NCBI RefSeq assembly: GCF_001447995.1
Contig: NZ_LDPE01000003.1
Location: 1 to 64,000, forward strand
Length of the DNA stretch: 64,000 bases
Source: Maribacter dokdonensis DSW-8
Lineage (GTDB): Bacteria > Bacteroidota > Bacteroidia > Flavobacteriales > Flavobacteriaceae
Direction of reading: 5' to 3'
Both the position numbers and the translations under genes were made by a program. A model generated the notes under the pieces. The model did no database searches. It was not told the origin of the DNA and was given only the letters and a program-made list of their open reading frames with translations. Shown here piece after piece: positions 16,021 to 25,327 of the stretch (its first letter is position 1; each line of letters opens with the position of its first letter).

Positions 16021-16374
16021 AGAATAACTTTAGTTAAACAGTAACATAGTAAAATTCAGTTAAAATGCAAGAAATTGACTTGTTTTATGATTTTTTTGAC
16101 TATTTTAAAGGGTTTTTTGCTTGTTTTTGAGTCAAAATTGCTGATTTTCTAACATTTTCAATTTTAAGGTTTTTTATAAAATGGAATGGAAAAGTCACAT
16201 TGTTGCAATCACTCCTCAAGGTCTTAATAAAGAGCAATTCTATTTTATTGAGTTAAGACTTTCTTCAATAAATTATTTAATTTGTAATAGCTAGTTTAAT
16301 TTAGCTAATCTTATAATGCTTTTACGTAAAGAGTACAATAACCATAATTTTAGAAACTTCTATTTGCAAGCCTT
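16021..16374. other. 354-bp intergenic region between divergent sigma factor and kinase genes
   Basis: It is AT-rich. It contains an inverted repeat GTCTTAA (16221-16227) / TTAAGAC (16253-16259) whose loop also holds taaa/ttta, and a 37-codon frame at 16181-16294 that I do not call a gene. No clear TTTG/TAnnTTTG promoter pair was found. It probably carries the promoters of both flanking genes. Confidence 0.5.
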
Positions 16375-18027
16375 ATGAACAAAAAATTTCATTTTCTTGA
16401 TGATGGTGGTGAAATGGGTAGGTTGATGCGAGAAAAAGATTGGTCACTAACACCTTTAGGACCTCCTGATGGCTGGCCGCAGAGTTTAAGAACAACCATA
16501 AACATTCTACTGAATTCACCCTTTCCTATGTTATTGTTTTGGGGAAAGACTTTAAAAAGTTTTTACAATGATGCTTATAGGCCAATTTTAGGTGACGATG
16601 GTAAACATCCAAAAATTTTAGGACTAAATGGAAAAGAGGCCTGGGATGAAGCTTGGGAAGAAGTTGAACCAATGTTAAAAGTTGTTACGGAAAAGGGTGA
16701 GTCTATATGGAGAGAAAATTTATTGGTACCTATTTTTAGAAACGGTAGAATAGAAGATGTTTATTGGACATTTAGTTATAGCCCGGTAAAAGATGAGGAG
16801 GGCGATGTGTCTGGGGTTTTGGTCATTGTGACAGATACAACAGAAGCAGTGCTTGCAGAAAGAAGATTAAAGGAGAGTGAAAGAAGGTTCAGGGAACTGG
16901 CAAACCTTTCGCCAGTGTGGATTTGGGTAACCGATAAGGAAATAAATATACAATATGCCAACCGTGCGTTATTGGACTATGTTGGTATAGAAAAGGAAGA
17001 AGATTTTACGGGGCAGGTTTGGGTAGATGTGGTTCACCCAGATGATTTGGATCTGATCTATGCCGGGTTTGGGCATGCTGTAGAGAACAAAACCGATTTT
17101 GCCTTGGAGTATAGGGTCAAAAGACATTCAAGCGGTAAATATGAATGGTTCAAAGTGCTAGGAGTTCCAAAATATGAGAAGGAAGAGATGGTGGGCTTTG
17201 TAGGTACGGCCATGAGTATTGATAAGCAAAAATCATTTGCAGACGAGTTGAAAATGGAAGTGGAGAACCGTACCAAGGAATTGGCGGATAGCAATATTAA
17301 GTTAGAAGCCATGAACAAAGAACTGCAGTCCTTTGCCTATATTTCTAGTCATGATTTGCAAGAGCCATTGCGTAAGATTCAAATGTTTACGGAAATTTTA
17401 CTTGATAAAGAGTTTGATAAACTGTCTGATTCCGGTAAGACAAAATTCAAAAAAATACAGTCCGCAGCCTTTAGAATGCAATCTCTTATTAATGATCTAT
17501 TATCCTATTCACGGGCAGATACTGAGCAACGGGTATTTGAAAAAATTGAACTGGAGAATCTGGTAGAAGACGTAAAAAGTGATCTAGGGGAAGAGCTTCA
17601 GAAAAAGAACGGAAAAATTACTTTACTGAATTCTTCAGAATTGGAGGTAGTGCCATTTCAATTTAGACAGTTGGTCTATAATTTATTGTCTAATTCATTG
17701 AAATATGTAAAGCATGACACTGCACCTATTATTACCATTGATACGGAAACTATAAGCAATGCACAGATTATTGATGATAATTTATTGGAAGGTAAGGAGT
17801 ATGTTAAAATTACCATTACCGATAATGGTATTGGTTTTGAAGAGCATTTCTCTAAGAAAATATTCGAAGTCTTTCAGCGCTTGCATACCAAGCAAGAATA
17901 TGTTGGTACCGGTATTGGTTTGGCAATCGTTAAAAAGATCGTACAGAACCATTTTGGTTACATTGGTGCAACTAGCGAATTAAACAATGGTTCCATTTTT
18001 ACTGTAGTTGTTCCTAAGCAGCAATAA
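16375..18027 (+). CDS. PAS-domain sensor histidine kinase
   Basis: The protein has 550 residues with no membrane segment, so a cytoplasmic sensor is expected. Residues about 20-160 are a PAS-like domain beginning with the GWPQSLRTTINILLNSPFPML signature, and about 170-285 a second PAS (with PAC segment RHSSGKYEWFKVLGVP). After a coiled coil (about 285-320) comes HisKA with the phospho-acceptor H326 in ISSHDLQEPLRK, then HATPase_c with N box LVYNLLSNSLKY, G1 ITDNGIGFEEHF and G2 GTGIGLAIVKK. No receiver gene is fused, but a single-domain response regulator lies 2.7 kb downstream. Signal unknown. Confidence 0.93.
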   Translation: MNKKFHFLDDGGEMGRLMREKDWSLTPLGPPDGWPQSLRTTINILLNSPFPMLLFWGKTLKSFYNDAYRPILGDDGKHPKILGLNGKEAWDEAWEEVEPMLKVVTEKGESIWRENLLVPIFRNGRIEDVYWTFSYSPVKDEEGDVSGVLVIVTDTTEAVLAERRLKESERRFRELANLSPVWIWVTDKEINIQYANRALLDYVGIEKEEDFTGQVWVDVVHPDDLDLIYAGFGHAVENKTDFALEYRVKRHSSGKYEWFKVLGVPKYEKEEMVGFVGTAMSIDKQKSFADELKMEVENRTKELADSNIKLEAMNKELQSFAYISSHDLQEPLRKIQMFTEILLDKEFDKLSDSGKTKFKKIQSAAFRMQSLINDLLSYSRADTEQRVFEKIELENLVEDVKSDLGEELQKKNGKITLLNSSELEVVPFQFRQLVYNLLSNSLKYVKHDTAPIITIDTETISNAQIIDDNLLEGKEYVKITITDNGIGFEEHFSKKIFEVFQRLHTKQEYVGTGIGLAIVKKIVQNHFGYIGATSELNNGSIFTVVVPKQQ

Positions 18028-18156
18028 ACATATATCTTAGAATATTAATTAACTTCATAATATCTCATTTAGCGGTTATTCAAAATTTATTTTTTTGAGT
18101 TAAAGCATGGTGCGTTAAGAGTATTGTTAGCCAAAAATGCAGTCTATTTTTGGTAT

Positions 18157-19953
18157 ATGAATACTACTATAACAAAATCGGCAGGTATGGGTGCTATCAT
18201 AGATGATGGTACTGTAACCTTTAGAGTATGGGCGCCTAATGCAGACAAGGTTTTTGTGGCAGGTAGCTTTAATAATTGGTCTGAAAGAGAAATTCCCCTT
18301 GAGATAGAGGAAAACGGATACTGGTCTGTGGTAACGGATAAAGCTTCTTCAGGAGATGAATACAAATACTTTATTGAATATGATGGTAAGCTATTGCCCA
18401 GGAATGACCCTTACGCGTTTGAGGTAACGAACAGTAATGGAAATTCTGTTGTAAGATCTTTGGATTTTGAATGGGATGATACCGATTTCAAAATGCCAAG
18501 TTGGAATAAATTGGTGATTTACGAACTGCATGTTGGTACTTTTAACAGGTCGTCACCAGATGCCGTAGGTACTTTTGAAAATGTCATAGAAAAGTTGGAT
18601 TATTTAAAAGGTTTGGGGGTTAATTGTATAGAACTATTGCCTGTGGCTGAATTTGCAGGTGGAATTTCTTGGGGATACAATCCGGCTCATCCATTTGCTA
18701 TTGAACAAGATTATGGTGGACCAGATGGTTTTGCCAAACTTGTGAATAAGGCGCATAAAAAAGGAATTGCGGTAATTATGGATGTGGTGTACAATCACTT
18801 TGGTCCTTCAGATGTGGATCTGTGGCAGTTTGATGGTTGGAGCGAAAATGACAAAGGCGGTATATACTTTTATAATGATCACAGAAGCGATACACCATGG
18901 GGAGACACCAGACCAGATTATGGTAGAGAGGAAGTACGCCAATATTTGCGAGATAACGCATTGATGTGGATAGAGAAATACCATTGTGATGGGCTGCGAA
19001 TGGACGCTACTTCTTACATACGCTATGAAGGTGGCGGATTGGGGTATGATACAGAAATAGAAGAAGGAAATATATTAATGCGCGACATTAATATGGAGAT
19101 TAGGGAGAAATACCCACACGTTTTGACCATAGCAGAAGATTTGAAAGGTGATAGTAGGGTGACGGATGCCGTAGAATATGGTGGGTTAATGTATGGCTCA
19201 CAATGGGATATGAATTTTGTGCATCCGGTAAGGGAAGTTATTGAAGATACCCATGATGAAGGTAGGGATTTGGAAAAAATCGTAGGAGCCCTAAGTTTTA
19301 AGTACAGTAACGATGCCTTTAGCCGCGTAGTTTATACAGAATCTCATGATGAGGTAGCCAATGGTAAAGCAAGGGTGCCAGAAGAAATTCAGCCAGGCGA
19401 TGCAGAGAGCGATTTTGCCAAGAAAAGAGCCATATTGGGAATGGTATTAACGTTGACCGCACCTGGTATACCCATGCTTTTTCAAGGACAGGAGTTTATC
19501 GAGGATGAATATTTTAAAGACACCGAAGCTTTAGACTGGGGAAAACTGGAAAAACATGAAGGAATAGAAACTTTGATCAGTGATATTATTCAATTAAGAA
19601 CAGGAAAAATGCCCGGAGGCAAAGGGCTAAGAAGTCAGCATATTGAGTTTCTTCATGTCAATAACGAAACCAAAATTTTAGCTTACAAACGTTTTGATGC
19701 CAATGATCCTACGGAACCGGTATTGATTATTTTGAATTTTAGCAATCAAGAATATAAAGACTACGGTATAGGGCTTAATGAGAATCAGCCATTTATTTTA
19801 AAAATTAATGCAGGTAGTGAAATCTATGATAATGCATTTTCTAATATGGAAGTTGCCGACGTAGAATTTGTAGATAAAGTCACAGACGCCAAACATTTCA
19901 CTGGAAAAATGAATATACCTGCGTATGGAGCATTAATCTATACCATGGAGTAG
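18157..19953 (+). CDS. GH13 alpha-glucan enzyme (branching-enzyme/trehalohydrolase type)
   Basis: The protein has 598 residues from the ATG at 18157; the longer frame starts at a TTG with no family match. An N-terminal CBM48 domain (TFRVWAPNADKVFVAGSFNNW) precedes the GH13 barrel. Catalytic residues are visible: nucleophile D283 in DGLRMDATSYIR, acid/base E327 in LTIAEDLKG, and H397-D398 in TESHDEVANGK. SHDEV-GK and the CBM48 resemble GlgB branching enzymes; the compact barrel and the loop SWGYNPAHPFAIEQDYGGP also fit trehalohydrolase relatives. It acts on glycogen-type alpha-glucan. It follows the kinase gene on the same strand. The exact specificity is open. Confidence 0.85.
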   Translation: MNTTITKSAGMGAIIDDGTVTFRVWAPNADKVFVAGSFNNWSEREIPLEIEENGYWSVVTDKASSGDEYKYFIEYDGKLLPRNDPYAFEVTNSNGNSVVRSLDFEWDDTDFKMPSWNKLVIYELHVGTFNRSSPDAVGTFENVIEKLDYLKGLGVNCIELLPVAEFAGGISWGYNPAHPFAIEQDYGGPDGFAKLVNKAHKKGIAVIMDVVYNHFGPSDVDLWQFDGWSENDKGGIYFYNDHRSDTPWGDTRPDYGREEVRQYLRDNALMWIEKYHCDGLRMDATSYIRYEGGGLGYDTEIEEGNILMRDINMEIREKYPHVLTIAEDLKGDSRVTDAVEYGGLMYGSQWDMNFVHPVREVIEDTHDEGRDLEKIVGALSFKYSNDAFSRVVYTESHDEVANGKARVPEEIQPGDAESDFAKKRAILGMVLTLTAPGIPMLFQGQEFIEDEYFKDTEALDWGKLEKHEGIETLISDIIQLRTGKMPGGKGLRSQHIEFLHVNNETKILAYKRFDANDPTEPVLIILNFSNQEYKDYGIGLNENQPFILKINAGSEIYDNAFSNMEVADVEFVDKVTDAKHFTGKMNIPAYGALIYTME

Positions 19954-20132
19954 CGGTAGGTCTGTATTTAACTACTGGTTCAATAAATAATTCTAGTTAT
20001 AACCTTACAAATAAAATTAATTTACACCATAGGCTCAAAAGTGGTCAATATTTATTGTATTTTGTTATATTAAGTTTCATATAAATAATATTTTTACAAC
20101 TTAAATTGTTGCGAATTAATTACTGTTTTTAA

Positions 20133-20666
20133 ATGGAATATAGTTTCATAGTCGACCCTGAAAAAATGGTTAGTGAAGTATTTCGTAAAACAATGGTTGC
20201 AGCGGGGATTGATTTTGAAATTTTGGAAGACGGTACTATTAAGCTACCTGAAGATTTAAGCAATGAAAAGCTTGAGTCAATTTCTAAAGAGCTTAAAGGT
20301 TTTGGAATAAAAATCCAAACAAAGGAGAATAGGGATATCGTTGAGGAAATCAAGATATACATTAAGAAAATGGTGTATGATGGGGATATTAGAAACGTAA
20401 AAATATCAGAATTACTTTCTAATCAGTTGGGTTTTAGTTATCCATATCTTTCAAACTTGTTTTCTAGTAAAACATTCACCTCAATTGAGAATTTTTATAT
20501 CTTAGTGCGCATTGAAAAAGTGAAGGAGTTAGTGCTTTTAGAAAATGCAAGTTTGGGCGAAATTGCCCATGACTTGAATTTTAGTAGTGTACCTCATTTA
20601 TCGAATCAGTTCAAAAAAGTAACGGGGTTGACAATTACCCAATACTTGAAGTTTAGAAAAAAGTAA
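20133..20666 (+). CDS. AraC-type helix-turn-helix regulator, short
   Basis: The protein has 177 residues. The first 70 residues carry a short unassigned domain (MEYSFIVDPEKMVSEVFRKTM...). The rest is an AraC-type double HTH: KISELLSNQLGFSYPYLSNLFSSKTFTSIENFYILVRIEKVKELVLLENASLGEIAHDLNFSSVPHLSNQFKKVTGLTITQYLKFR. It lies 25 bp before a single-domain response regulator, so the two may form one signalling unit that relays the PAS kinase signals to transcription. Such stand-alone AraC proteins are common in flavobacterial phosphorelays; target genes unknown. Confidence 0.85.
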   Translation: MEYSFIVDPEKMVSEVFRKTMVAAGIDFEILEDGTIKLPEDLSNEKLESISKELKGFGIKIQTKENRDIVEEIKIYIKKMVYDGDIRNVKISELLSNQLGFSYPYLSNLFSSKTFTSIENFYILVRIEKVKELVLLENASLGEIAHDLNFSSVPHLSNQFKKVTGLTITQYLKFRKK

Positions 20667-20690
20667 GAAGAATGGTTCTTCTTTCAATAC

Positions 20691-21143
20691 ATGAAAAGTG
20701 AAATGGATAAATTAAAGATACTCCTTGTAGATGACGACGAAGACGACAGACAGTTTTTTGCTGATGCGTTAGAAGGAATAGAGCTTAATACAGATTTGCA
20801 CCAATTGGAAAATGGAAAAAGCTGTATGGAGTTTTTGCTTAGTGATACGAAGAATACTCCAGATTTGGTGTTTTTAGATTTGAACATGCCTATAATGAAT
20901 GGGTTTGAGTGTTTAGAAGCCATTAGAAATACACCGCATCTTAAAGATTTGTTGGTGGCTATTTATTCTACCTCTTCTGCAGAAAGAGATATTGAGGAGA
21001 CCTTTGAAAAAGGGGCAAACATTTACATAAAAAAACCTTCTAGTTTCAGCGAGCTTAAAAAGTCATTGAAACAAGTAGTTAAAATGAATTGGGCATACCA
21101 CCTGAACGATTTTAAGAAGGAGAACTTTTTATTGAAAATTTAA
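20691..21143 (+). CDS. Single-domain response regulator (Rcp1/CheY-like)
   Basis: The protein has 150 residues and consists only of a receiver domain. The acidic pocket is LLVDDDEDDRQFF, the phospho-acceptor is D63 in VFLDLNMPIMNGFE, the conserved Thr/Ser is in IYSTSSAERD, and Lys is in IYIKKPSS. The DDxxD pattern at the N-terminus and the KKPSS loop are typical of the Rcp1 type that pairs with PAS or phytochrome kinases. It lies between an AraC regulator and a PAS kinase on the same strand, so cognate pairing with the downstream kinase is likely. Confidence 0.93.
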   Translation: MKSEMDKLKILLVDDDEDDRQFFADALEGIELNTDLHQLENGKSCMEFLLSDTKNTPDLVFLDLNMPIMNGFECLEAIRNTPHLKDLLVAIYSTSSAERDIEETFEKGANIYIKKPSSFSELKKSLKQVVKMNWAYHLNDFKKENFLLKI

Positions 21144-21166
21144 ATTTTCAATAGGTCTTATAAGTA

Positions 21167-21197
21167 AAAGTTGTTTCATTAGGAGCAACTTTTTTTG
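21167..21197 (+). terminator. Terminator after the response regulator
   Basis: A short stem aaagttg (21167-21173) / caacttt, with a loop of about 12 bases, is followed by a T-rich run at 21190-21197. Confidence 0.6.
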
Positions 21198-21275
21198 TTT
21201 TAGCACTAGTCAAATCATATTATAAGAGGTTACTTCGCAGTGTATTAACCTAAAATAAAAAAATAGTTAGAGATA

Positions 21276-23207
21276 ATGGTAAATAATATGGTAGGCAGTT
21301 TTTTTGAGGATATTGTTGACGGGTTCAACACTGCACTGCTATATATTGAACCAGAAACCGATGTAACTTCAAAAAGTTCAGCGTATATTATAAAGTATGC
21401 CAATCAAAAAGCCCTTGATTTTTTTGGCAAAACAACCGAAGTAATTACTGACCAAAATTTAACTGAACTTTCTAATGTTGATGGAATATTAACTGTTGCC
21501 AATAAGGTATTTACTACCAAAGAACCAAATACTACACATATATCTATAAATAAAAATGATGGGGTTTTTAATTACCGTGTAGATGCAAAGTGCCTTAACA
21601 ATGGACTTTTGATTACCCTTGCTGAGTTGGAACCTAGTTATATTACCGATGCCGAGTCCAAACTACCCCTGGGTACTAAACAATCTAGAACGCATGAATT
21701 GGAAATTTCCAATCTATTTGGTGTTCGCGTCTTAGATAGTAATGATAGTATTATATGCTATTTAAAACCTATTTTCAATAATGACGGTGAGGTTAAAGAC
21801 TTTAGAATCGATTATTTAAATAATCGAATGGATGAAATTACCAATGAAGAAGCCGACAAAATAGTAGGGCTAAGTATTTTAGAATATTATCCAAAGAATT
21901 CTGAAAACGGGGTAATAGAAATATTGAAAACCTGCTATGCTACGGGAGAGAATAAAGAATATACCAGGGAGTTCATATTTAAGGAAGAATCATTTTGGTT
22001 AAGTACTAGAGCTGTTAAAATGAACGATGGTCTCATTTTATTTTCCAAAGATGTTACCAAAGAAAAGAAATATGAGAATGAACTTTTCATACAAAATAGA
22101 TTATTGTCAGAGGCTGAACATGTGGCCAATATTGGTAGTTTTCGTTGGAATTTAGAGAAAGAACAGATTAAGTATTCAGATAATGTGTACCGGTTATTTG
22201 GCTATGAACCTAACGAGTTTGACAATCAGTATGATCGTTTATTGACCTTTCTGCACCCTAATGATATAGAAAAGGTTAAGACAAGTTTTAAAGAGGCTAA
22301 AAGAAAAAAATCGAAGACAGATCAAGTGTTTCGGGTGTATACGAAGTCTAATAAACTTAAGTATATGAACACCATTGGCGAGTGTTACCAAAAAGAAGGT
22401 AATTGGTATATGGTAGGCGTTATAAGAGATGTTACCAATCAAATAGAGGAAGAATCCGTTTTACAGATTAAAAATGCTGAGCTAAAGAGGACAAATGCTG
22501 ATCTAGAAGCTTTTAATAGAGTGGCCAGTCATGATTTACAGGAACCTTTGCGTAAAATACAAATGTTCGCCAGTCGATTACACGATGAAGAAGAAGGGCG
22601 TTTAAATAGTCGTTCTCAGGGATATTTGGATAAAATAAAATATTCATCTGATCGAATGCGAAATTTGATAAGTAATCTTCTCTCATATTCAAAAATTGAT
22701 GAGGTTAATGAGCAACCAAAAAGGGTAGATCTTAACGATGTTCTTAATAACGTACTTGAAGACCTTGGTGAGCGTATAAATGAATTAAACGCGGAAATTG
22801 TTACTCAAAACTTACCGGTGGTCAACGGCATTCAGTTTCAATTAGAACAGTTATTTGCTAATCTTATTGGTAATTCTTTAAAATATATTAGGGAAGGGGT
22901 TCAACCTCAAATTAAGATTGTAAGTAGTGTTATTACTGGCAAAAATGATAGTTTAGAAACTTTGCTACCAAATATCAATTATGTAAAATTACAGTTCATT
23001 GATAATGGTATAGGCTTTGAGAAAAAGTATCAAGAAAAAATATTCGAGATTTTTCAGAGACTTCACGGAAAAACCGAATTTACCGGTACAGGTTTAGGGT
23101 TGTCTATTTGTAAAAAAATTGTTCAATCCCATAATGGTGTAATACATGCCGAAGGGGAAATCAATAAAGGGACGCAATTCATTGTTTACCTACCTACCTT
23201 AATATAG
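21276..23207 (+). CDS. PAS-domain sensor histidine kinase
   Basis: The protein has 643 residues and no membrane segment. Three PAS-like regions are seen at about 10-115, 150-265 and 285-390 (the last with IGSFRWNLEKEQIKYSDNVYRLFGYEP and a PAC ending VGVIRDVTNQI). HisKA carries H419 in VASHDLQEPLRKIQMFASRL, and HATPase_c has QLFANLIGNSLKYI, FIDNGIGFEKKYQEKIFEIFQRL and GTGLGLSICKKIV. It closely matches the catalytic half of the 16.4 kb kinase, suggesting duplication. A response regulator gene lies just upstream, past a terminator. Confidence 0.93.
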   Translation: MVNNMVGSFFEDIVDGFNTALLYIEPETDVTSKSSAYIIKYANQKALDFFGKTTEVITDQNLTELSNVDGILTVANKVFTTKEPNTTHISINKNDGVFNYRVDAKCLNNGLLITLAELEPSYITDAESKLPLGTKQSRTHELEISNLFGVRVLDSNDSIICYLKPIFNNDGEVKDFRIDYLNNRMDEITNEEADKIVGLSILEYYPKNSENGVIEILKTCYATGENKEYTREFIFKEESFWLSTRAVKMNDGLILFSKDVTKEKKYENELFIQNRLLSEAEHVANIGSFRWNLEKEQIKYSDNVYRLFGYEPNEFDNQYDRLLTFLHPNDIEKVKTSFKEAKRKKSKTDQVFRVYTKSNKLKYMNTIGECYQKEGNWYMVGVIRDVTNQIEEESVLQIKNAELKRTNADLEAFNRVASHDLQEPLRKIQMFASRLHDEEEGRLNSRSQGYLDKIKYSSDRMRNLISNLLSYSKIDEVNEQPKRVDLNDVLNNVLEDLGERINELNAEIVTQNLPVVNGIQFQLEQLFANLIGNSLKYIREGVQPQIKIVSSVITGKNDSLETLLPNINYVKLQFIDNGIGFEKKYQEKIFEIFQRLHGKTEFTGTGLGLSICKKIVQSHNGVIHAEGEINKGTQFIVYLPTLI

Positions 23208-23233
23208 TTCGTAATTCGCCTTTCTTAAAATTG

Positions 23234-23294
23234 TGTAACAGCTTCTAAAAATCATGTAACACATTTACCCTTCTTTGGCTGCATCTTTGTAACA
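23234..23294. promoter_or_regulatory. Three TGTAACA direct repeats upstream of an AraC gene
   Basis: TGTAACA occurs at 23234-23240, 23255-23261 and 23288-23294. The first two are 21 bp apart, two helical turns, which suits a direct-repeat AraC-type site. Autoregulation by the 330-residue AraC protein is inference. Confidence 0.4.
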
Positions 23295-23301
23295 ACAAGA
23301 A

Positions 23302-23475
23302 ATGCAAGTCCCTATGAATAATCTTCAATATGCTAGAGTAGGTAACGTAAGACGAAAAAGTTCTTATGACCAAACGTCAAATGTAAAAGGTAGCACTCCT
23401 GATTCATCAAATGCTTTTGAGGCACAAGAGGCTGCGTTAAATAATAACCTTCAAAACAATTTATCATGCAAATAG
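23302..23475 (+). CDS. Candidate 57-residue small protein overlapping the AraC start
   Basis: This is a short frame starting at ATG 23302 (second ATG at 23314). It encodes a polar, Asn/Ser/Gln-rich peptide beginning MQVPMNNLQYARVG and ending NNLSCK. Its stop (TAG at 23473-23475) overlaps the AraC gene's ATG (23466) by 10 bp in another frame, so it could couple translation to the AraC gene. No signal peptide, membrane segment or known domain is visible. It could be a true small protein, a regulatory leader peptide or a chance frame. Confidence 0.35.
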   Translation: MQVPMNNLQYARVGNVRRKSSYDQTSNVKGSTPDSSNAFEAQEAALNNNLQNNLSCK

Positions 23476-24458
23476 TTCATAATCAATTAAGTTATTTCAA
23501 CAATGTGTTAGGTGGAAGTATATCTAGCTTTCAAGGCGATCGTATTCTTCAATACGATAATGATAAGGGAACAGGTAGAATACAAACAGTCTCATTAGGA
23601 TCAGGTATATCTTATACTGAATATGACATGGATTTAAATCAAGATTTTAATTTTGATTTAAAGCTTGATGAAAACCGTAGTTTATATTTCGTTTACTGTT
23701 TAGAAGGTAATTTTAGATTTACAAAAGGTAGCGATTCTCAAAAAGTTGAGGCTTTGCAAACCGTTGTAGTAGGTGGATCTAACGATACAATAAATATTAA
23801 GTTGAGAGGGGCTTCAAAATCCAATTTATCCATTATTAAGGTTACTCAAGATGGTAGTGCAATAGATAATAATAACCATCAAGAACTTTATGATCAATTA
23901 TTCGCAACTTTTCTAAATGAAGATGGAGAACCACATATAGGTACTTTTAATTTAAAGATTAAAGAACAATTATTACAGATTAGAGCTATTACGCAGGTAG
24001 GCCTGGTAAGAAAGCTACTTATTGAAGGAATAGTGAATTTTACCCTTGCGTTAGAGATTTTACATTGTAAGCAAGATATGGAGAATGATGGGCAAGTTTC
24101 TACCATGTTGACCAAAAAAGAATTGTTAAGAATTGAAGAGGCGGTTAATGCAATTAAGAGAAAGCCAGAGTACCCTTATACTGTAACGGATTTAAGTAAA
24201 GAATACGGTCTATCACCAACAAAACTTCAAGAAGGGTTTAAAGTGATGGAAGGTACCACGGTAACCAATTTTATCAGAAATGAGCGTTTAATTTTAGCGG
24301 AGGAGCTAATACAGACTTCTGATATGAACATTTCCGAAATAGTATATTCAATAGGATTTACCAGTAGAAGTTATTTTTCTAAAATATTTAGAAACAAATT
24401 CAACTGTACGCCAAAAGCTTACTTAATGAACATTAGAAACGTATCTCTTTCTGCATAA
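23466..24458 (+). CDS. AraC-family transcriptional regulator
   Basis: The protein has 330 residues. Residues about 1-210 form a ligand/regulatory domain with cupin-like beta segments (ENRSLYFVYCLEGNFRFTKG). Residues about 230-330 are the AraC double HTH: YTVTDLSKEYGLSPTKLQEGFKVMEG and MNISEIVYSIGFTSRSYFSKIFRNKFNCTPKAYL. It is followed by a strong terminator and preceded by TGTAACA repeats and a small overlapping frame. The effector is unknown; siderophore-type AraC regulators share this layout, but no linked iron genes are present. Confidence 0.9.
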   Translation: MQIVHNQLSYFNNVLGGSISSFQGDRILQYDNDKGTGRIQTVSLGSGISYTEYDMDLNQDFNFDLKLDENRSLYFVYCLEGNFRFTKGSDSQKVEALQTVVVGGSNDTINIKLRGASKSNLSIIKVTQDGSAIDNNNHQELYDQLFATFLNEDGEPHIGTFNLKIKEQLLQIRAITQVGLVRKLLIEGIVNFTLALEILHCKQDMENDGQVSTMLTKKELLRIEEAVNAIKRKPEYPYTVTDLSKEYGLSPTKLQEGFKVMEGTTVTNFIRNERLILAEELIQTSDMNISEIVYSIGFTSRSYFSKIFRNKFNCTPKAYLMNIRNVSLSA

Positions 24459-24480
24459 GATAAAGGATATGAAAATGATA

Positions 24481-24507
24481 AAGCCAGCTCATAGAGCTGG
24501 CTTTTTT
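24481..24507 (+). terminator. Strong terminator after the AraC gene
   Basis: A perfect 9-bp stem, agccagctc (24482-24490) with gagctggct (24494-24502) and loop ata, is followed by TTTTT. Confidence 0.95.
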
Positions 24508-24695
24508 ATTTTGGAAAAATCTGAAGTATTACGTGGTGTCAAAAATCGAAATCTGGCTTTATAAAATAATTATTTGCCAGATAAGTGCTATTTAGGTATT
24601 ACTGATTTAATGTAACAATTAATAAAAAAACTGATAATTAAATATAAAAGTGTTCAGATATAATTTAAAGGAGGAGGGTAATATGAATAGGGGAA

Positions 24696-25139
24696 TTAGA
24701 TAGAGATTACAAATTCCTTGTCGATAATATTGCCCTCAGTATTTTTTACATATCGAAGGCATTTGTGTAAAAGTGTTTTTAATTGATTGTAAGATGAGGG
24801 TTTCTGTAGGTACAATGAAGCCCCCATTTCTTCTAATCTGTCAATTTCTTTAGGATGGTAAGAGGTAGAGTAAATGATTACCGGTATATCAGTAAATTTT
24901 TCTAAATCTCTAATATCGGCCAAGCATTCAAAACCATCCATCATGGGCATTTTTAAATCTAAAAATATTACATCTGGCTGTGCTGCTGTATCAGATAGTA
25001 GTTCTGCCATTAAATCAACACCATTGTTAAATTCCGAAATCTTGGTTGGTATCGGTATTTCACGCAAAGCGTCTGAAAAGAATGTTCTGTCATCACTGTC
25101 ATCATCTGCCAGGAAAACATTTAAAATTGGTTTGCTCAT
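24696..25139 (-). CDS. Single-domain response regulator
   Basis: The protein has 147 residues and is receiver-only. The acidic pocket is FLADDDSDDRTFF, the phospho-acceptor is D61 in VIFLDLKMPMMDGFECLADIR, the switch Ser/Thr is in IYSTSYHPKE, and Lys is in YLQKPSS. It is close to the 20.7 kb and 25.3 kb regulators. No kinase is adjacent; the two PAS kinases upstream are candidates for cross-talk. Confidence 0.92.
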   Translation of the reverse strand: MSKPILNVFLADDDSDDRTFFSDALREIPIPTKISEFNNGVDLMAELLSDTAAQPDVIFLDLKMPMMDGFECLADIRDLEKFTDIPVIIYSTSYHPKEIDRLEEMGASLYLQKPSSYNQLKTLLHKCLRYVKNTEGNIIDKEFVISI

Positions 25140-25327
25140 GTTCGGTAAATAATTTGTACTCTAAAATTATTTGGTTGAATATGCACTATATGTGCTGATA
25201 ATTCAATTGCAAGTTAGCTTTTGGCTTTGTTGTGCAATAATGCGATTGATTTTAAAAATAACTCAATACCTAAAAGGTTCTTAATCTTTTTGAGTTAAAA
25301 AAAATGAATCATCCTACTATGTAACTA

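Noticed and set aside
16181..16294. A 37-codon frame in the sigma/kinase gap
   Set aside because: Very short, contains part of an inverted repeat, and no support beyond a start and a stop codon.
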